From the NCBI RefSeq assembly GCF_000292915.1, contig NC_018513.1:930001-994000 (forward strand): a stretch of DNA of 64,000 nucleotides, written 5' to 3'. The notes under the pieces were generated by a model. The model was not told the origin of the DNA and did not search any database. It saw only the letters and a list, made by a program, of their open reading frames with translations. How positions within the stretch are numbered: the first letter of the stretch is position 1; each line of letters starts with the position of its first letter. Position numbers and translations under genes: made by a program. The stretch is from Burkholderia cepacia GG4 (GTDB lineage: Bacteria > Pseudomonadota > Gammaproteobacteria > Burkholderiales > Burkholderiaceae). Below are positions 29,545 to 38,784 of the stretch, piece after piece.

Positions 29545-29549
29545 TCTCG

Positions 29550-29555
29550 TAAAAT
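29550..29555 (+). promoter_or_regulatory. -10-like hexamer TAAAAT 6 nt before the queG ATG
   Basis: TAAAAT at 29550-29555 is followed by 6 nt and then the queG start codon, so transcription from it would begin at or within a base or two of the ATG, giving a leaderless or near-leaderless mRNA. No ribosome binding site is present. I do not see a good -35 box. Confidence 0.4.
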
Positions 29556-29561
29556 AGTGCG

Positions 29562-30797
29562 ATGAACCGATTACCGGAACTCGCCGCATCCGACAGGCCT
29601 TCGACTCGTGCCGAAGGCGCGGCGCCGTGCGCGCTCGATGATGCGACGTTGACTGCGCTCGCCGCTCGCATCAGGGCGTGGGGGCGCGAATTGGGTTTCG
29701 GGGCGATCGGCATCAGCGATACCGATCTCTCGGATGCCGAAGCAGGCCTCGCCGCCTGGCTGGAAGCCGGTTGTCACGGCGAAATGGATTATATGGCGAA
29801 ACACGGAATGAAACGCGCGCGGCCGGCCGAACTTGTGGCCGGTACGCGACGCGTGATTTCCGCGCGGCTCGCCTATCTGCCGGCCGAAACGCTCGCCGCC
29901 GATGCGCCCGATGCATCATCCGGCGCGCTTGCGCCGCACGACTGGCGCGCACGCGAGCGCGCGCGGCTCGACGATCCGCAAGCGGCCGTCGTGTCGATCT
30001 ATGCGCGCGGCCGCGACTATCACAAGGTGCTGCGCAACCGGCTGCAGACGCTCGCGGAGCGCATCGAGCGCGAGATCGGCGCATTCGGCTACCGCGTGTT
30101 CACCGATTCGGCGCCGGTGCTCGAGGTCGAGCTCGCGCAGAAGGCCGGTGTCGGCTGGCGCGGCAAGCACACGCTGTTGCTGCAGCGCGACGCGGGTTCG
30201 CTGTTCTTCCTCGGCGAAATCTATGTCGACATTCCGCTGCCGACCGACGCGCAAACGGCGCCCGACACCGCGCCCGAGACGCCCGGCGCGCACTGCGGCA
30301 GCTGCACGCGCTGCATCGGCGCGTGCCCGACCGGTGCGATCGTCGAACCGTATCGCGTCGACGCGCGCCGCTGCATCTCGTACCTGACGATTGAACTGAA
30401 AGGCAGCATTCCGGAGCCGTTGCGGCCGATGATCGGCAATCGCGTGTACGGCTGCGACGACTGCCAGCTCGTGTGCCCGTGGAACAAGTTTGCGCAGGCC
30501 GCGCCCGTTGCCGATTTCGACGTGCGGCACGGCCTCGACCGCGCGACGCTCGTCGAGCTGTTCGGCTGGGACGCGGACGCTTTCGATACACGGATGCAGG
30601 GCAGCGCGATCCGGCGCATCGGTTATGAAAGCTGGCTGCGCAATCTCGCGGTCGGGCTCGGCAACGCGCTGCGCGCGCCGGCGGATCGGCTCGCACCCGC
30701 TGCGCGCGACGCGATCGTCGCCGCATTGCGCGCGCGGGCCGACGATCCGTCGCCGGTCGTGCGCGAGCATGTCGAATGGGCGCTGCGTGCCGCGTGA
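29562..30797 (+). CDS. queG: epoxyqueuosine reductase
   Basis: This cobalamin- and Fe-S-dependent enzyme performs the last step of queuosine synthesis on tRNA. The 411-residue protein has the N-terminal LGFGAIGISDTDL segment and GCHGEMDYMAKH near 75. The two [4Fe-4S] sites are CGSCTRCIGACPTGAI (about residues 245-260) and YGCDDCQLVCPWN near 297-309. The C-terminal helices (IRRIGYESWLRNLAVGLGNA) are HEAT-like. It is divergent from tsaE with a 17-nt gap and appears leaderless. Confidence 0.96.
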   Translation: MNRLPELAASDRPSTRAEGAAPCALDDATLTALAARIRAWGRELGFGAIGISDTDLSDAEAGLAAWLEAGCHGEMDYMAKHGMKRARPAELVAGTRRVISARLAYLPAETLAADAPDASSGALAPHDWRARERARLDDPQAAVVSIYARGRDYHKVLRNRLQTLAERIEREIGAFGYRVFTDSAPVLEVELAQKAGVGWRGKHTLLLQRDAGSLFFLGEIYVDIPLPTDAQTAPDTAPETPGAHCGSCTRCIGACPTGAIVEPYRVDARRCISYLTIELKGSIPEPLRPMIGNRVYGCDDCQLVCPWNKFAQAAPVADFDVRHGLDRATLVELFGWDADAFDTRMQGSAIRRIGYESWLRNLAVGLGNALRAPADRLAPAARDAIVAALRARADDPSPVVREHVEWALRAA

Positions 30798-30860
30798 AGG
30801 CGGCGTAAAGTGTCGTCGGCGCGCGGCGGCGCTGCGCGTTTCACCGGTGAGGAGAAGGTC

Positions 30861-31328
30861 ATGTTCAACGCAGTAATCGACGCACCGTTCGGCAAGGTCG
30901 GCATCCGCACCGATGCCGCGGTGGTGCGCGAGATCGTCTATCTGCCCGAGTCGATCCAGACGGTCGATCCGGACTCGCCGCTCGCGACGCGCGCGGTCGA
31001 GCAGATCGAACGTTATTTCGAGCGCGCGTCCGCACGCTTCGATCTGCCGCTCGCCGACGTCGGCAGCGCGTTCCAGCATCGCGTGTGGGACGTGATCAGC
31101 GACATCCCGCCGGGCACGGTGCTGACCTACGGACAGGTCGCGAAGCGGATCGGCAGCGCGCCGCGCGCGGTCGGCCAGGCGTGCGGCGCGAACTATTTCC
31201 CGCTCGTGATTCCATGCCATCGCGTCGTCGCGGCCGGCGGCCTCGGCGGCTTCGCGAATCACGACGACAACGGCTATTACCAGAAAGTGAAGCGCTGGCT
31301 GCTGGCGCACGAGGGCGTGCCGTACTGA
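30861..31328 (+). CDS. ogt: methylated-DNA--protein-cysteine methyltransferase
   Basis: The 155-residue suicide repair protein removes alkyl groups from O6-alkylguanine. The acceptor motif IPCHRV has Cys119; upstream are FQHRVWDVISDIPPGTVLTYGQVAKRIG and the Arg-finger region of the winged helix. The ATG at 30861 is chosen because GAGGAGAAGG precedes it; an upstream ATG at 30810 would add 17 unsupported residues. Its TGA overlaps the xerD ATG by one base. Confidence 0.95.
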   Translation: MFNAVIDAPFGKVGIRTDAAVVREIVYLPESIQTVDPDSPLATRAVEQIERYFERASARFDLPLADVGSAFQHRVWDVISDIPPGTVLTYGQVAKRIGSAPRAVGQACGANYFPLVIPCHRVVAAGGLGGFANHDDNGYYQKVKRWLLAHEGVPY

Positions 31329-32290
31329 TGAGCGAACCGCTGCTTTCCCCCGATTCCGACTCCGATACCGACGGCGATGCGGCCGCGGCCTCGCCCGCGC
31401 TGCTCGCGAGCCGTGCGTCGATCGACGTGTTCTGCGATGCGCTGTGGCTCGAGCACGGGCTCGCGCGCAACACGCTCGATGCGTACCGGCGCGATCTGGT
31501 GCTGTTTTCCCAATGGCTGGCCGCGACGCACGATGCGCCGCTCGATTCGGTCGACGAAGGGATGCTGACCGGCTACATCACCGCGCGCAGCGACGGCAAG
31601 GCGACGTCGTCGAACCGGCGGTTGTCGGTGTTCCGTCGCTATTACGGCTGGGCCGTGCGCGAGCATCACGCGAGCGCGGACCCGACGCTGCGCATCACGT
31701 CGGCGAAACAGGCCGCCCGGTTTCCGTCGACGCTGTCCGAGGCGCAGGTCGAGGCGCTGCTCGGCGCACCGGACGTCGGCACGCCGCTCGGCCTGCGCGA
31801 TCGCACGATGCTCGAGCTGATGTACGCGAGCGGGCTGCGCGTGAGCGAGCTCGTCACGCTGAAGACCGTCGAGGTCGGGCTCAACGAGGGGGTCGTGCGC
31901 GTGATGGGCAAGGGCTCGAAGGAGCGGCTCGTGCCGTTCGGCGAAGTCGCGCACGGCTGGATCGAGCGCTACCTGCGCGACGCGCGGCCGGCGCTGCTCG
32001 GCGCGCGCGCGGCCGACGCGCTGTTCGTGACCGCGCGCGGCGACGGAATGACGCGCCAGCAGTTCTGGAACATCATCAAGCGCCACGCGCAGCAGGCCGA
32101 CGTGCGTGCGCACCTGTCGCCGCATACGCTGCGGCACGCGTTCGCGACGCACCTGCTGAACCACGGCGCCGACCTGCGCGTCGTGCAGCTGCTGCTCGGC
32201 CACAGCGACATCTCGACCACGCAGATCTACACGCACGTCGCGCGCGAGCGGCTGAGAACGCTGCACGCGCAGCACCATCCGCGCGGCTAG
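31328..32290 (+). CDS. xerD: site-specific tyrosine recombinase XerD
   Basis: This recombinase acts with XerC at dif to resolve chromosome dimers. The 320-residue protein has the SAM-like N-terminal core (ASIDVFCDALWLEHGLARNTL). The catalytic residues are Arg in ASGLRVSEL, Lys in GKGSKERLVPFG, His-x-x-Arg in SPHTLRHAFATHLL, His in LLGHSDISTTQ and Tyr in IYTHV. An acidic N-terminal tail of about 25 residues precedes the core. It is translationally coupled to ogt by a TGATG overlap. Confidence 0.96.
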   Translation: MSEPLLSPDSDSDTDGDAAAASPALLASRASIDVFCDALWLEHGLARNTLDAYRRDLVLFSQWLAATHDAPLDSVDEGMLTGYITARSDGKATSSNRRLSVFRRYYGWAVREHHASADPTLRITSAKQAARFPSTLSEAQVEALLGAPDVGTPLGLRDRTMLELMYASGLRVSELVTLKTVEVGLNEGVVRVMGKGSKERLVPFGEVAHGWIERYLRDARPALLGARAADALFVTARGDGMTRQQFWNIIKRHAQQADVRAHLSPHTLRHAFATHLLNHGADLRVVQLLLGHSDISTTQIYTHVARERLRTLHAQHHPRG

Positions 32291-32340
32291 GGCGGCGCGT
32301 GCGTCGGCGCCACGCGTGGGGATGCGGCCGGCGCCGAGCG

Positions 32341-33903
32341 TTACACGAGTTCGCGCAGCTTGTGCTTCAGCACCTTGCCAGTCGATGCGGCCGGCAGCGC
32401 ATCGAGCACGCGGATCTGCGCAGGGCGCTTGTAAGGCGCGAGCCGTTCCGCGCACCATGCCTGCAGCGCGGCCTCGGTCGCCGTCGCGCCCGGCATCAGC
32501 TCGACGAACGCGAGCACTTCCTCGTTGCCTTCGACCGCGCGGCCGACGACCGCTGCCTGCACGACGTCCGGGTGCGCGTTCAGCACCTGCTCGACTTCGA
32601 CCGGGTACACGTTGAAGCCCGAGCAGATGATCAATTCCTTGCTGCGGCCCGCGATCGTCACCGCGCCGTCCGCGCCTTGCCGTGCGAGATCGCCGGTGCT
32701 CAGCCAGCCGTCCGGCGACACGGCCGCGCGCGTCGCATCCGCGTTGCGGTAGTAGCCGAGCATGACATTGGGGCCCCGCACGCGGATTTCGCCCACTTCG
32801 CCTGGCGGCACGTCGGTGCCGTCCGGTGCGACGATCCGCATCTCCACACCCGGGATCGGCACGCCGACCGAGCAGTCGGCGCGCGGCGCGTCGAGCGGCG
32901 TCTGCGTGATCGTCGGGCTGCTCTCGGTCATCCCGTAGCCGTTGTGCAGCGGCACGCCGTACAGGCGCTCGACGCGCGCCTTCAGATCGGCGTCGAGCGG
33001 CGAGCCGCCCGAATACGCGAAGCGCAGCCGCGGCGCGCGCCACGCGTGAGCGTGCGTGTGCAGGTGTTCGAGCAGCTTCGCGTGCATCGCGGGCACGCCC
33101 TGGAAGATCGTCACGCCTTCGTCGGCGAGCGCGACCCGTACGGCTTCCGGTGAAAAGCGCGGCGCGAGCCGCAGCGTTGCGCCCGCGTACAGGCTGCCGA
33201 GGCAGACCGACGCGAGGCCGTACACGTGCGACACCGGCAGCACCGCGTAGACGACGTCGTCGGGCGACACGCGGCGCAGCGCGCTCGACGTCGCCGCGAT
33301 GAACAGCAGGTTGCGATGCGACAGCATCACGCCTTTCGGCGCGCCCGTCGTGCCGGTCGTGTAGATCAGCGCCGCGCATTGCGCGGCGCCGTCGGCTGCC
33401 ACCGGTTCGTCGGGCGCGCTCGCGTCGACGCGGTGCGACCACGCGCCGATGTCGACCGGCAGCGCGTCGGCGGGCGACGCGTCGTAGCGCGCCGCGTGCG
33501 CGCGTGCATCGGGCGATGCTTCGGTCGCGAAGGCGATCAATTTGGGGCGCGCATGCGCGGCGATCGCATCGAGTTCGCCGGCCGACAGCCGCGCGTTCGA
33601 CATGAGCGCCCATGCGTCGACGCGCGCGACCGCGAACAGCAGCACGATCTGCGCGACGCTGTTTTCGGCGACGATCATCACGCGGTCGCCGCCGCGCACG
33701 CCGAGGCTGGCGAGCCGCTCGGCGGTCGCGTCGACGGCCCGCGACAGCTCGCCGTACGACAGGCGGCGCGCGTCCTCGATCAGTGCCGGATGCGCGGGCG
33801 TGTGCGCGGCCCAGCGGGCAGGCACGTCGGCGATGCGGCCGGGCAACGCGGCGAGCAGTGCCGCGACGTCGAGCGGCGCGGATGAGCGGACAGGCGAGGT
33901 CAT
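32341..33903 (-). CDS. acyl-CoA synthetase / AMP-dependent ligase
   Basis: The 520-residue ANL-superfamily enzyme would activate a carboxylic acid as acyl-CoA through an acyl-AMP. Motifs are ALIYTTGTTGAPKGVMLSHRN (P-loop-like, near residue 190), HNGYGMTESSPTI (A5), DGWLSTGDLAR (A7), GRSKELIICSGFNVYPVEVE (A8) and the A10 lysine in ASTGKVLKHKLREL. The substrate cannot be deduced; medium- or long-chain fatty or aromatic acids are possible. The ATG at 33903 gives the standard N-terminus. Confidence 0.9.
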   Translation of the reverse strand: MTSPVRSSAPLDVAALLAALPGRIADVPARWAAHTPAHPALIEDARRLSYGELSRAVDATAERLASLGVRGGDRVMIVAENSVAQIVLLFAVARVDAWALMSNARLSAGELDAIAAHARPKLIAFATEASPDARAHAARYDASPADALPVDIGAWSHRVDASAPDEPVAADGAAQCAALIYTTGTTGAPKGVMLSHRNLLFIAATSSALRRVSPDDVVYAVLPVSHVYGLASVCLGSLYAGATLRLAPRFSPEAVRVALADEGVTIFQGVPAMHAKLLEHLHTHAHAWRAPRLRFAYSGGSPLDADLKARVERLYGVPLHNGYGMTESSPTITQTPLDAPRADCSVGVPIPGVEMRIVAPDGTDVPPGEVGEIRVRGPNVMLGYYRNADATRAAVSPDGWLSTGDLARQGADGAVTIAGRSKELIICSGFNVYPVEVEQVLNAHPDVVQAAVVGRAVEGNEEVLAFVELMPGATATEAALQAWCAERLAPYKRPAQIRVLDALPAASTGKVLKHKLRELV

Positions 33904-34114
33904 GGCGTCTCCAGGAGAAGGGCCGGGCGGCAGCGCGGCGAGTTTTGCGAACGATCGTGCCATGACGGCGCGCGCGCCACAATCGGCCAATCGGGCAATA
34001 GCGTCACGCGAAGTCCGCAATGATGACGGGCGGCGTGTCGCGGCAAGGCAGGGCGGACGCCGGGGGCAAAAGGGCCGCGAGTATACCGCCGGCGCGCGCC
34101 GCACCGCCGGGAAC

Positions 34115-34194
34115 GCGCGACTGCGCGACTGCGCGACGGCGCGACGGCGCGACGGTGCGACGGTGCGACGGTGCGATGGTGCGATGGTGCGATG
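34115..34194. repeat. tandem array of ten 8-bp units
   Basis: Ten uninterrupted 8-bp units of the form G(C/T)GCGA(C/T)(T/G) run from 34115 to 34194. They change stepwise: two GCGCGACT, three GCGCGACG, two GTGCGACG and three GTGCGATG. The block ends 38 nt before the ybaK start codon. Since 8 is not a multiple of 3 and the array is outside the coding frame, copy-number change would alter promoter geometry rather than protein. Confidence 0.92.
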
Positions 34195-34220
34195 GCGCGC
34201 GCCTGGCGGTCGTTCGCCAT

Positions 34221-34226
34221 TAAAAT
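34221..34226 (+). promoter_or_regulatory. -10-like hexamer TAAAAT 6 nt before the ybaK ATG
   Basis: TAAAAT at 34221-34226 is followed by GCCGCC and the ATG, the same spacing as at queG. No ribosome binding site is present, so a leaderless transcript is likely if this is the promoter. The octamer array lies just upstream, where the -35 region would be. Confidence 0.4.
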
Positions 34227-34232
34227 GCCGCC

Positions 34233-34724
34233 ATGAGCAAATCCAGACACGTGTCCGAGACACCCGCGACCCAGCTGCTGCGCCGCCACGGCGTCGCATT
34301 CGGCGAGCATCCGTACGAATACGTCGAGCACGGCGGCACCGGTGAGTCGGCGCGCCAGCTCGGCGTCGACGAACACAGCGTCGTGAAGACGCTCGTGATG
34401 GAGGACGAGCATGCGAAGCCGCTGATCGTGCTGATGCACGGCGACCGCACGGTGTCGACCAAGAACCTCGCGCGGCAGATCGGCGCGAAGCGCGTCGAGC
34501 CGTGCAAGCCCGACGTCGCGAACCGCCATTCCGGCTATCTGGTCGGCGGCACGTCGCCGTTCGGCACGCGCAAGACGATGCCCGTGTACGTCGAGTCGAC
34601 GATCCTCGACTTGCCGACGATCTACCTGAACGGCGGCCGCCGCGGCTATCTGGTCAGCCTCGCGCCCGTGGTGCTCACGACGCTCCTCGGCGCGACGCCC
34701 GTGCAGTGCGCGAGCGTCGACTGA
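34233..34724 (+). CDS. ybaK: Cys-tRNA(Pro)/Cys-tRNA(Cys) deacylase (YbaK/EbsC)
   Basis: The 163-residue editing protein hydrolyses mischarged Cys-tRNA(Pro). It has the YbaK fold motifs ATQLLRRHGVAF (residues 11-22), SVVKTLVMED with the conserved Lys, VLMHGDRTVSTKNLARQIGAKRVE and GYLVGGTSPFGTRKTMPVY. Length matches E. coli YbaK. Its upstream region contains the octamer array. Confidence 0.93.
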   Translation: MSKSRHVSETPATQLLRRHGVAFGEHPYEYVEHGGTGESARQLGVDEHSVVKTLVMEDEHAKPLIVLMHGDRTVSTKNLARQIGAKRVEPCKPDVANRHSGYLVGGTSPFGTRKTMPVYVESTILDLPTIYLNGGRRGYLVSLAPVVLTTLLGATPVQCASVD

Positions 34725-34924
34725 GGGTTTCACCTTCGTGGCAGGCCGTGCTCGTTCGGTAGAATGGGCGCCGTTTCGGCCGGTCGCGCTGATGCGCGGC
34801 CCCGGCCCGCACGGCCGGCCGCCACAGCCTGCCGGCGGTTCGTCGCACCGGCGCCTGCCGCAACCGGCCGGCATGCCGCGCCCGGCCGTCCCTTCACCGA
34901 TACGTTGAAAGAAGAGTTTTCCGC

Positions 34925-35563
34925 ATGCAGATCCTGCTCGCCGCACTTGTTGCCTACCTGATCGGTTCGGTGTCGTTCGCCGTCGTCGTCAGCGCCGCGA
35001 TGGGCCTGGCCGATCCCCGTTCATACGGGTCGAAGAATCCCGGTGCGACCAACGTGCTGCGCAGCGGCAACAAGAAGGCCGCGATCCTGACGCTCGTCGG
35101 CGATGCGTTCAAGGGCTGGCTCGCCGTCTGGCTCGCGCGGCACTTCGGGCTGCCCGACGTCGCGGTCGCGTGGGTCGCGATCGCCGTGTTCCTCGGCCAC
35201 CTGTATCCGGTGTTCTTCCGCTTCCAGGGCGGCAAGGGCGTCGCGACCGCGGCCGGCGTGCTGCTTGCCGTGCACCCGGTGCTCGGGCTCGCGACCGCGC
35301 TGACCTGGCTGATCGTCGCGTTCTTCTTTCGCTATTCGTCGCTCGCGGCGCTGGTGGCGGCCGTGTTCGCGCCGGTGTTCGACGTGTTCCTGTTCGGTAC
35401 GGGCCACAACCCGGGCGCCTGGGCCGTGCTCGCGATGAGCGTGCTGCTGGTGTGGCGTCACCGCGGCAACATCTCGAAGCTGCTGGCGGGGCAGGAAAGC
35501 CGGATCGGCGACAAGAAGAAGGCAGCGGCCGACGGCGGCGCGCAGGACGGCGGGAAGGTCTGA
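34925..35563 (+). CDS. plsY: glycerol-3-phosphate acyltransferase
   Basis: The 212-residue inner-membrane enzyme transfers acyl groups from acyl phosphate to glycerol 3-phosphate, starting phospholipid synthesis. The three conserved cytoplasmic motifs are visible: [12 protein letters not shown] (near residue 12), [19 protein letters not shown] (about 36-54) and [21 protein letters not shown] (about 91-111). There are about five membrane helices and a Lys/Ala-rich C-terminal tail. A TAGAAT hexamer at 34760-34765 could be its -10 box, leaving a 5' leader of roughly 150 nt. Confidence 0.96.
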   Translation: MQILLAALVAYLIGSVSFAVVVSAAMGLADPRSYGSKNPGATNVLRSGNKKAAILTLVGDAFKGWLAVWLARHFGLPDVAVAWVAIAVFLGHLYPVFFRFQGGKGVATAAGVLLAVHPVLGLATALTWLIVAFFFRYSSLAALVAAVFAPVFDVFLFGTGHNPGAWAVLAMSVLLVWRHRGNISKLLAGQESRIGDKKKAAADGGAQDGGKV

Positions 35564-35600
35564 AGGAAGAGGACGGAGGGCTGCTGCTGCCGGCCGCCCG

Positions 35601-35630
35601 CCGGGGCGCCCCGCATGCGGGGCCCGGCGG
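35601..35630. terminator. GC-rich hairpin between convergent plsY and yajQ
   Basis: A perfect 16-nt palindrome at 35608-35623 (GCCCCGCA/TGCGGGGC) is extended by flanking CCGGGG and CCGG segments. It lies between the convergent stops of plsY and yajQ. There is no T-run, so it may be a weak or Rho-assisted terminator. Confidence 0.4.
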
Positions 35631-35657
35631 CGCGGCACGACCGGTCGAACGGGCCGG

Positions 35658-36143
35658 TCAGTCGCGGAAGTTGTTGAAGTCGAGCGGCGTGTCGGTCACG
35701 TCCTTGCGCAGCATCGCGATCACGCTCTGCAGGTCGTCGCGCTTGGTGCCGGCCACGCGCACCGCGTCGCCCTGGATGCTCGCCTGCACCTTGATCTTGC
35801 TGTCTTTCACGAGCCTGACGATCTTCTTCGCGAGGTCGCCCGTCACGCCTTTCTTCACGGTGACGACCTGCTTGACCTTGTCGCCGCCGATCTTCTCGAC
35901 CTTGCCGTAGTCAAGGAAGCGCACGTCGACGTTGCGCTTCGCCAGCTTGTTGATCAGCACGTCCTTGACCTGCCCGAGCTTGAAATCGTCGTCGGCGAAC
36001 AGCGTCAGCTCGCGTTCCTTCTGCTCGACGCGCGCGTCGGAGCCCTTGAAGTCGAAGCGCGTCGAAATTTCCTTGTTCGACTGCTCGATGGCGTTCTTCA
36101 CTTCGATCATGTTCGCTTCGGAAACGACGTCGAACGATGGCAT
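35658..36143 (-). CDS. yajQ: YajQ-family nucleotide/cyclic di-GMP-binding protein
   Basis: The 161-residue protein matches the UPF0234/YajQ family end to end: [31 protein letters not shown] (about 29-40), [15 protein letters not shown] and a C-terminal [17 protein letters not shown]. Xanthomonas and Pseudomonas members bind cyclic di-GMP and work with LysR-type regulators; others bind tRNA or nucleotides. It is convergent with plsY and divergent from murB. Confidence 0.95.
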   Translation of the reverse strand: MPSFDVVSEANMIEVKNAIEQSNKEISTRFDFKGSDARVEQKERELTLFADDDFKLGQVKDVLINKLAKRNVDVRFLDYGKVEKIGGDKVKQVVTVKKGVTGDLAKKIVRLVKDSKIKVQASIQGDAVRVAGTKRDDLQSVIAMLRKDVTDTPLDFNNFRD

Positions 36144-36192
36144 GGCATTCTCCCTTGAGATGCGGGCACCCGGCTCGCGCGCGGGCACTCGC

Positions 36193-36198
36193 TATAAT
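36193..36198 (+). promoter_or_regulatory. -10 box TATAAT, probable murB promoter
   Basis: A perfect TATAAT lies 82 nt upstream of the murB ATG in the yajQ-murB divergent gap. I find no consensus -35 at 16-18 nt. It predicts a leader of about 75 nt. Confidence 0.4.
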
Positions 36199-36279
36199 TG
36201 CGGACTGTTTGCCATTTTACCGATGCCCCTCCGTTTGCCCAAGGCCGGCCGTGCGCCCGCCGGGCGGACGTGACCGCGA

Positions 36280-37329
36280 ATGCCGATGCCTCCTGACGAT
36301 TCCGCCCTGTCGCTGCTCCCCGACCATCCGCTCGCCACGCACAACACGTTCGGCATCGCCGCGACCGCGCGGTTTGCCGCGCGCATCACGCATGCGGCGC
36401 AGTTCGCGGCGCTGCATCGCGACCCGCGCGTCGCGCACCTGCCGCAGCTCGTGCTCGGCGGCGGCAGCAACGTCGTGTTCACGCGCGATTTCGACGGCGT
36501 TGTGCTGCTCGACGAGATCGCCGGCCGCCGCGTCGTGCGCGAAGACGACGACGCGTGGTACGTCGAGGCCGGCGGCGGCGAGACCTGGCACGCGTTCGTC
36601 GCGTGGACGCTCGAGCACGGGATGCCGGGCCTCGAGAATCTCGCGCTGATTCCGGGCACGGTCGGCGCCGCGCCGATCCAGAACATCGGCGCGTACGGCC
36701 TCGAGATGAAGACGTACTTCGACTCGCTGGTCGCCGTCGAACTGGCGACGGGGCGCAACGAGCGCTTCGACGCCGCGCGCTGCGCGTTCGGCTATCGGGA
36801 CAGTTTCTTCAAGCGGGAAGGGCGAGGCCGCTTCGCGATCGTGTCGGTGACGTTCCGGCTGCCCAAGCGCTGGACGCCGCGGCTCGGCTACGCGGACGTC
36901 ACGCGCGAGCTCGACGCGCGCGGCATCGCGCCCGATGCGGCAACGCCGCGCGACGTGTTCGACGCGGTCGTCGCGATCCGCCGCGCGAAGTTGCCCGATC
37001 CGCTCATGCTCGGTAACGCGGGCAGTTTCTTCAAGAATCCGGTGATCGATGCCGCGCAGTTCGATGCGCTGCGCGCGCGCGTGCCGGAGCTCGTGTCGTA
37101 TCCGCAGCCGGACGGGCAGGTGAAGCTCGCGGCCGGCTGGCTGATCGACCGCTGCGGCTGGAAAGGGCGCGCGCTCGGCGCGGCGGCCGTGCACGACCGG
37201 CAGGCCCTCGTGCTGGTGAATCGCGGTGGCGCGACGGGCGCCGACGTGCTCGCACTGGCGCGCGCGATCCAGGACGATGTCCGTACGCGGTTCGGCGTCG
37301 AACTCGAAGCCGAGCCGGTCTGCCTGTAA
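36280..37329 (+). CDS. murB: UDP-N-acetylenolpyruvoylglucosamine reductase
   Basis: The 349-residue FAD enzyme reduces UDP-GlcNAc-enolpyruvate to UDP-MurNAc in peptidoglycan synthesis. Motifs are [15 protein letters not shown] near residue 20, [34 protein letters not shown] (FAD loop), [12 protein letters not shown] (the type-I Tyr loop), [12 protein letters not shown] with the catalytic Ser, and the C-terminal Glu in LEAEPVCL. A second ATG at 36286 could be the start. Confidence 0.96.
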   Translation: MPMPPDDSALSLLPDHPLATHNTFGIAATARFAARITHAAQFAALHRDPRVAHLPQLVLGGGSNVVFTRDFDGVVLLDEIAGRRVVREDDDAWYVEAGGGETWHAFVAWTLEHGMPGLENLALIPGTVGAAPIQNIGAYGLEMKTYFDSLVAVELATGRNERFDAARCAFGYRDSFFKREGRGRFAIVSVTFRLPKRWTPRLGYADVTRELDARGIAPDAATPRDVFDAVVAIRRAKLPDPLMLGNAGSFFKNPVIDAAQFDALRARVPELVSYPQPDGQVKLAAGWLIDRCGWKGRALGAAAVHDRQALVLVNRGGATGADVLALARAIQDDVRTRFGVELEAEPVCL

Positions 37330-37363
37330 CGCGGCTTTCCGCACCGCCTGCGCCCGGGCAAAC

Positions 37364-37396
37364 AAAAAACGCCGATCGACGATCGGCGCTTTTTTT
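37364..37396. terminator. bidirectional intrinsic terminator between murB and argF
   Basis: A perfect 9-bp stem (37370-37378 with 37380-37388) is preceded by a run of A and followed by seven T. It can stop transcription of both murB (rightward) and argF (leftward). Confidence 0.93.
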
Positions 37397-37441
37397 CACC
37401 CGCGGCCGGGTTCCGGCGGCGCGTGAGTACGGGACGTGCGG

Positions 37442-38371
37442 TCAGTGCTTGAGGCGGCCGAGCAGCAGGAACTCCATCAGCGCCTTCTGCACGTGCAGGC
37501 GGTTTTCCGCCTCGTCCCACACGACGCTCTGCGGGCCGTCGATCACGCCGGCCGTCACTTCCTCGCCGCGGTGCGCGGGCAGGCAGTGCATGAAGAGTGC
37601 GTCCGGGTTCGCGTGGCCCATCATTTCCTCGTCGACGCACCAGTCGGCAAACGCCTGCTTGCGTGCTTCGTTCTCGGCTTCGAAACCCATGCTCGTCCAC
37701 ACGTCGGTCGTCACGAGATCGGCGCCCTTGCACGCTTCGTTCGGATCGTCGAACACCTCGTAGAACGGCGCGCTGTCCGGCGACACGAGCTTCATGTCGA
37801 GCGCATAGCCGGGCGGGGTGGACAGGCGCAGCTTGAAGCCGAGGATCTGCGCAGCTTCGATCCACGTGTAGAGCATGTTGTTCGCGTCGCCGACCCATGC
37901 GACGGTCTTGCCGGCGATCGGGCCGCGGTGCTCGTAGTACGTGAAGATGTCGGCGAGCACCTGGCACGGGTGGTATTCGTTGGTCAGGCCGTTGATCACC
38001 GGCACGCGCGAATTCTCGGCGAAGCGCGTGATCACGTCCTGCTCGAACGTGCGGATCATGATGATGTCGACCATCCGCGAGATGACCTGTGCGGAATCCT
38101 CGACCGGCTCGCCGCGGCCGAGCTGCGTGTCGCGCGTGCTCATGAACACCGCGTGGCCGCCGAGCTGGAAGATGCCGGCTTCGAACGACAGCCGCGTGCG
38201 CGTCGAGCTCTTCTCGAAGATCATCGCGAGCGTGCGGTCGTGCAGCGGGTGATAGGTCTCGTAGTTCTTGAACTTGCGCTTCAGGATACCCGTGCGTTCG
38301 AGCACGTACTCGTAGTCTTCCAGCGAGAAATCCTTGAACTGCAGGTAGTGACGAATGGTTTTGGCGGTCAT
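37442..38371 (-). CDS. argF: ornithine carbamoyltransferase
   Basis: The 309-residue enzyme makes citrulline from ornithine and carbamoyl phosphate in arginine synthesis. The carbamoyl-phosphate site IFEKSSTRTRLSFE is near residues 51-64, followed by the conserved HPCQVLAD, GDANNMLYTW, VWTSMG for ornithine (a variant of DVWxSMG) and MHCLPAHRGEEV near residue 268. Length is standard. Confidence 0.97.
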   Translation of the reverse strand: MTAKTIRHYLQFKDFSLEDYEYVLERTGILKRKFKNYETYHPLHDRTLAMIFEKSSTRTRLSFEAGIFQLGGHAVFMSTRDTQLGRGEPVEDSAQVISRMVDIIMIRTFEQDVITRFAENSRVPVINGLTNEYHPCQVLADIFTYYEHRGPIAGKTVAWVGDANNMLYTWIEAAQILGFKLRLSTPPGYALDMKLVSPDSAPFYEVFDDPNEACKGADLVTTDVWTSMGFEAENEARKQAFADWCVDEEMMGHANPDALFMHCLPAHRGEEVTAGVIDGPQSVVWDEAENRLHVQKALMEFLLLGRLKH

Positions 38372-38563
38372 GAAGCGAAATACGACGGATCTCGCCCGGC
38401 AGCGGGGCCGGACGGCGCCGCCGTCGGGTGTGGATAACTCAAAGCAGCATAAAGGATTTTCTGTGCTTTGACGAGCCGCGACGAAAAGCGGGGAGCGATC
38501 GACTCGGGCGAGCGAGGGCGTCGGAAGAGGGGGCTCGGGACGACGCGCGATGGCGCGCTGCGG

Positions 38564-38784
38564 TATAATTCAAAAGTTTTCTCCAGCCCGGCAGGCAAGC
38601 CTTTTCGCGCTCTGCCGGACACAAGCCATGCGCTGCACAAATCCGGTGCGGCGCGCCGGCGGCACGCATCGACGGCCTGTTTTCGGGATATCGAAGCGCT
38701 TGTGCTGCCGTCGACTCCAGCTTTGTGTTCGCGTATCCAGGCGCCGTCGCCTGGACATCGCCGGGCCGTCACTTGGGTAACCAC
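38564..38784 (+). promoter_or_regulatory. TATAAT promoter element and about 210-nt 5' leader of the DUF3579 gene
   Basis: A perfect TATAAT at 38564-38569 predicts a start near 38576, leaving an unusually long untranslated leader of about 210 nt. Within it a perfect 8-bp stem with a 4-nt loop is formed by 38736-38743 and 38748-38755, about 30 nt before the ATG. No consensus -35 is visible and no known riboswitch fold was recognised. Confidence 0.4.

Larger units (their letters stand above)
33904..34232. other. 329-nt intergenic region between acyl-CoA ligase and ybaK, containing an octamer tandem array
   Basis: This region separates the divergent ligase and YbaK-type genes. Its right part is the 8-bp tandem array annotated separately; its last 12 nt hold a TAAAAT hexamer just before the ybaK ATG. 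The left part contains no convincing gene. Confidence 0.5.

Noticed and set aside
38439..38669. Short Arg-rich frame in the argF-DUF3579 gap
   Set aside because: No ribosome binding site, no recognisable family, and it overlaps the TATAAT element of the next gene.
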